Source of the DNA: Caldifarciminota bacterium
GTDB lineage: Bacteria > Hydrothermota > Hydrothermia > B15-G9
Length of the DNA stretch: 7,157 nt
NCBI GenBank assembly: GCA_027064565.1
Contig: JAMOPK010000347.1
Location: 1 to 7,157, forward strand
Direction of reading: 5' to 3'
Each line of letters opens with the position of its first letter. The stretch's first letter is position 1. The translations under genes and the position numbers were made by a program. Under the pieces are notes generated by a model. The model was not told the DNA's origin and did no database searches. It saw only the letters and a program-made list of their open reading frames with translations. Shown in pieces: positions 6,690 to 7,157 of this stretch.

Positions 6690-7157
6690 ATGCATCAGGT
6701 TCTGACCATCCTGATTTTGACAACACAGCTGAGGTATCCGTTCAACGCCGGGTGCCTCAGCTTCCCCCACGATGAGGGCGCCCATTATGGCGACTCTGTG
6801 GTTACTGAATGGTGGTATAACAACATGCTGCTCCACACGGAGGACGGCGATTCCTTCGGGGTCATGCTGACCTTCTTCAGAAAACCCGCAACTGCGAGGG
6901 TGTTCAACATCACGACCCTCGGTCCAGGCGAATTCCTTTCGGGAGTTGATTTACTCGGACAGATGACAGCGGACACCGGTCACCTCGACATCACCTACAC
7001 CGGCCTGACGGGCACGGTGGCGGATACCTTCAGGTGGACGTTTCCCTCCGACAGCATCGCTTTCTCTTACGTGGCGAAGGCAAACGATATGAACATCCCG
7101 GCCTCATGCTCCCTGCGGCTGAGGGCGGTGGAATATCCTTTTGCAATCGACAGCATC
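6690..7157 (+). CDS. CrtC/AttH lipocalin-like domain protein ('predicted secreted hydrolase' type), 3' end missing
   Basis: The first 156 residues are visible and the frame is still open at the window end. FPHDEGAHYG (25-34), TEWWYNNMLLH (39-49) and FGVMLTFFR (56-64) reproduce the start of the CrtC/AttH family, where the pattern is 'FP-x-D-x-G-x-H ... EWWY ... FGxQLTFFR'. The family includes carotenoid hydratase CrtC and many exported proteins annotated as secreted hydrolases; nothing here points to carotenoids. The N-terminus has a hydrophobic run VLTILIL (4-10) that may be a short signal sequence, and AGC at 20-22 is not a good lipobox. The ATG at 6690 is 8 bases after the hydrolase stop, and GGTGATC (6677-6683), complementary to the 16S rRNA tail, lies 6 bases ahead. 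An in-frame GTG at 6678 overlapping the previous stop would add VIHR and give a better basic n-region. Probably co-transcribed with the hydrolase gene. Confidence 0.72.
   Translation, partial: MHQVLTILILTTQLRYPFNAGCLSFPHDEGAHYGDSVVTEWWYNNMLLHTEDGDSFGVMLTFFRKPATARVFNITTLGPGEFLSGVDLLGQMTADTGHLDITYTGLTGTVADTFRWTFPSDSIAFSYVAKANDMNIPASCSLRLRAVEYPFAIDSI

Noticed and set aside
6314..6775. Plus-strand open frame (153 codons) spanning the end of the hydrolase gene and the start of the CrtC-like gene
   Set aside because: It is out of frame with both recognised proteins, and its translation is Arg/Ser/Pro-rich low-complexity sequence typical of a shifted frame in GC-rich coding DNA.

Overview
The window comes from a bacterial chromosome and holds seven protein genes, two of them cut by the window edges. 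The MsbA-type exporter and the glycosyltransferase-like gene beside it suggest a Gram-negative bacterium with an LPS-like outer membrane. Base composition is uneven. Sample lines give 25 of 60 G+C in the M48 peptidase pair (1141-1200), 36 of 60 in the M20 hydrolase gene (6181-6240), and 11 of 60 in the divergent intergenic region (2341-2400). I cannot name the organism. No mobile element, CRISPR array, rRNA or tRNA is visible.

Layout. (1) 1-873 (+): the C-terminal part of an S9 (prolyl oligopeptidase family) serine peptidase, with the whole catalytic triad inside the window. (2) 894-2271 (-): two tandem paralogous M48 zinc metallopeptidases, convergent with the S9 gene. The first gene of the pair (right side) encodes a soluble protein. 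The second (left side) has a predicted two-helix membrane hairpin at its N-terminus. (3) 2272-2632: an AT-rich divergent control region. (4) 2633-6681 (+), continuing to the right edge: a divergent GT9-like (heptosyltransferase-like) GT-B protein, an MsbA-type ABC exporter overlapping or abutting it, a YgeY-family M20 metallohydrolase, and the beginning of a CrtC/AttH lipocalin-like protein.

How the genes may work together. The glycosyltransferase-like protein and the exporter are translationally linked, so they probably share a role in making or exporting a lipid-linked cell-envelope glycan (inference). The two M48 peptidases look like a duplicated pair that diverged into membrane-bound and soluble forms, probably for protein quality control. 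The S9 peptidase and the M20 hydrolase are general peptide or amide hydrolases with no visible link to the exporter.

The points most worth a second look are the M48 pair, the degenerate active-site motifs in the GT9-like protein together with its uncertain start, and the YgeY homologue outside its familiar gene context. I found no convincing evidence of a wholly new system.
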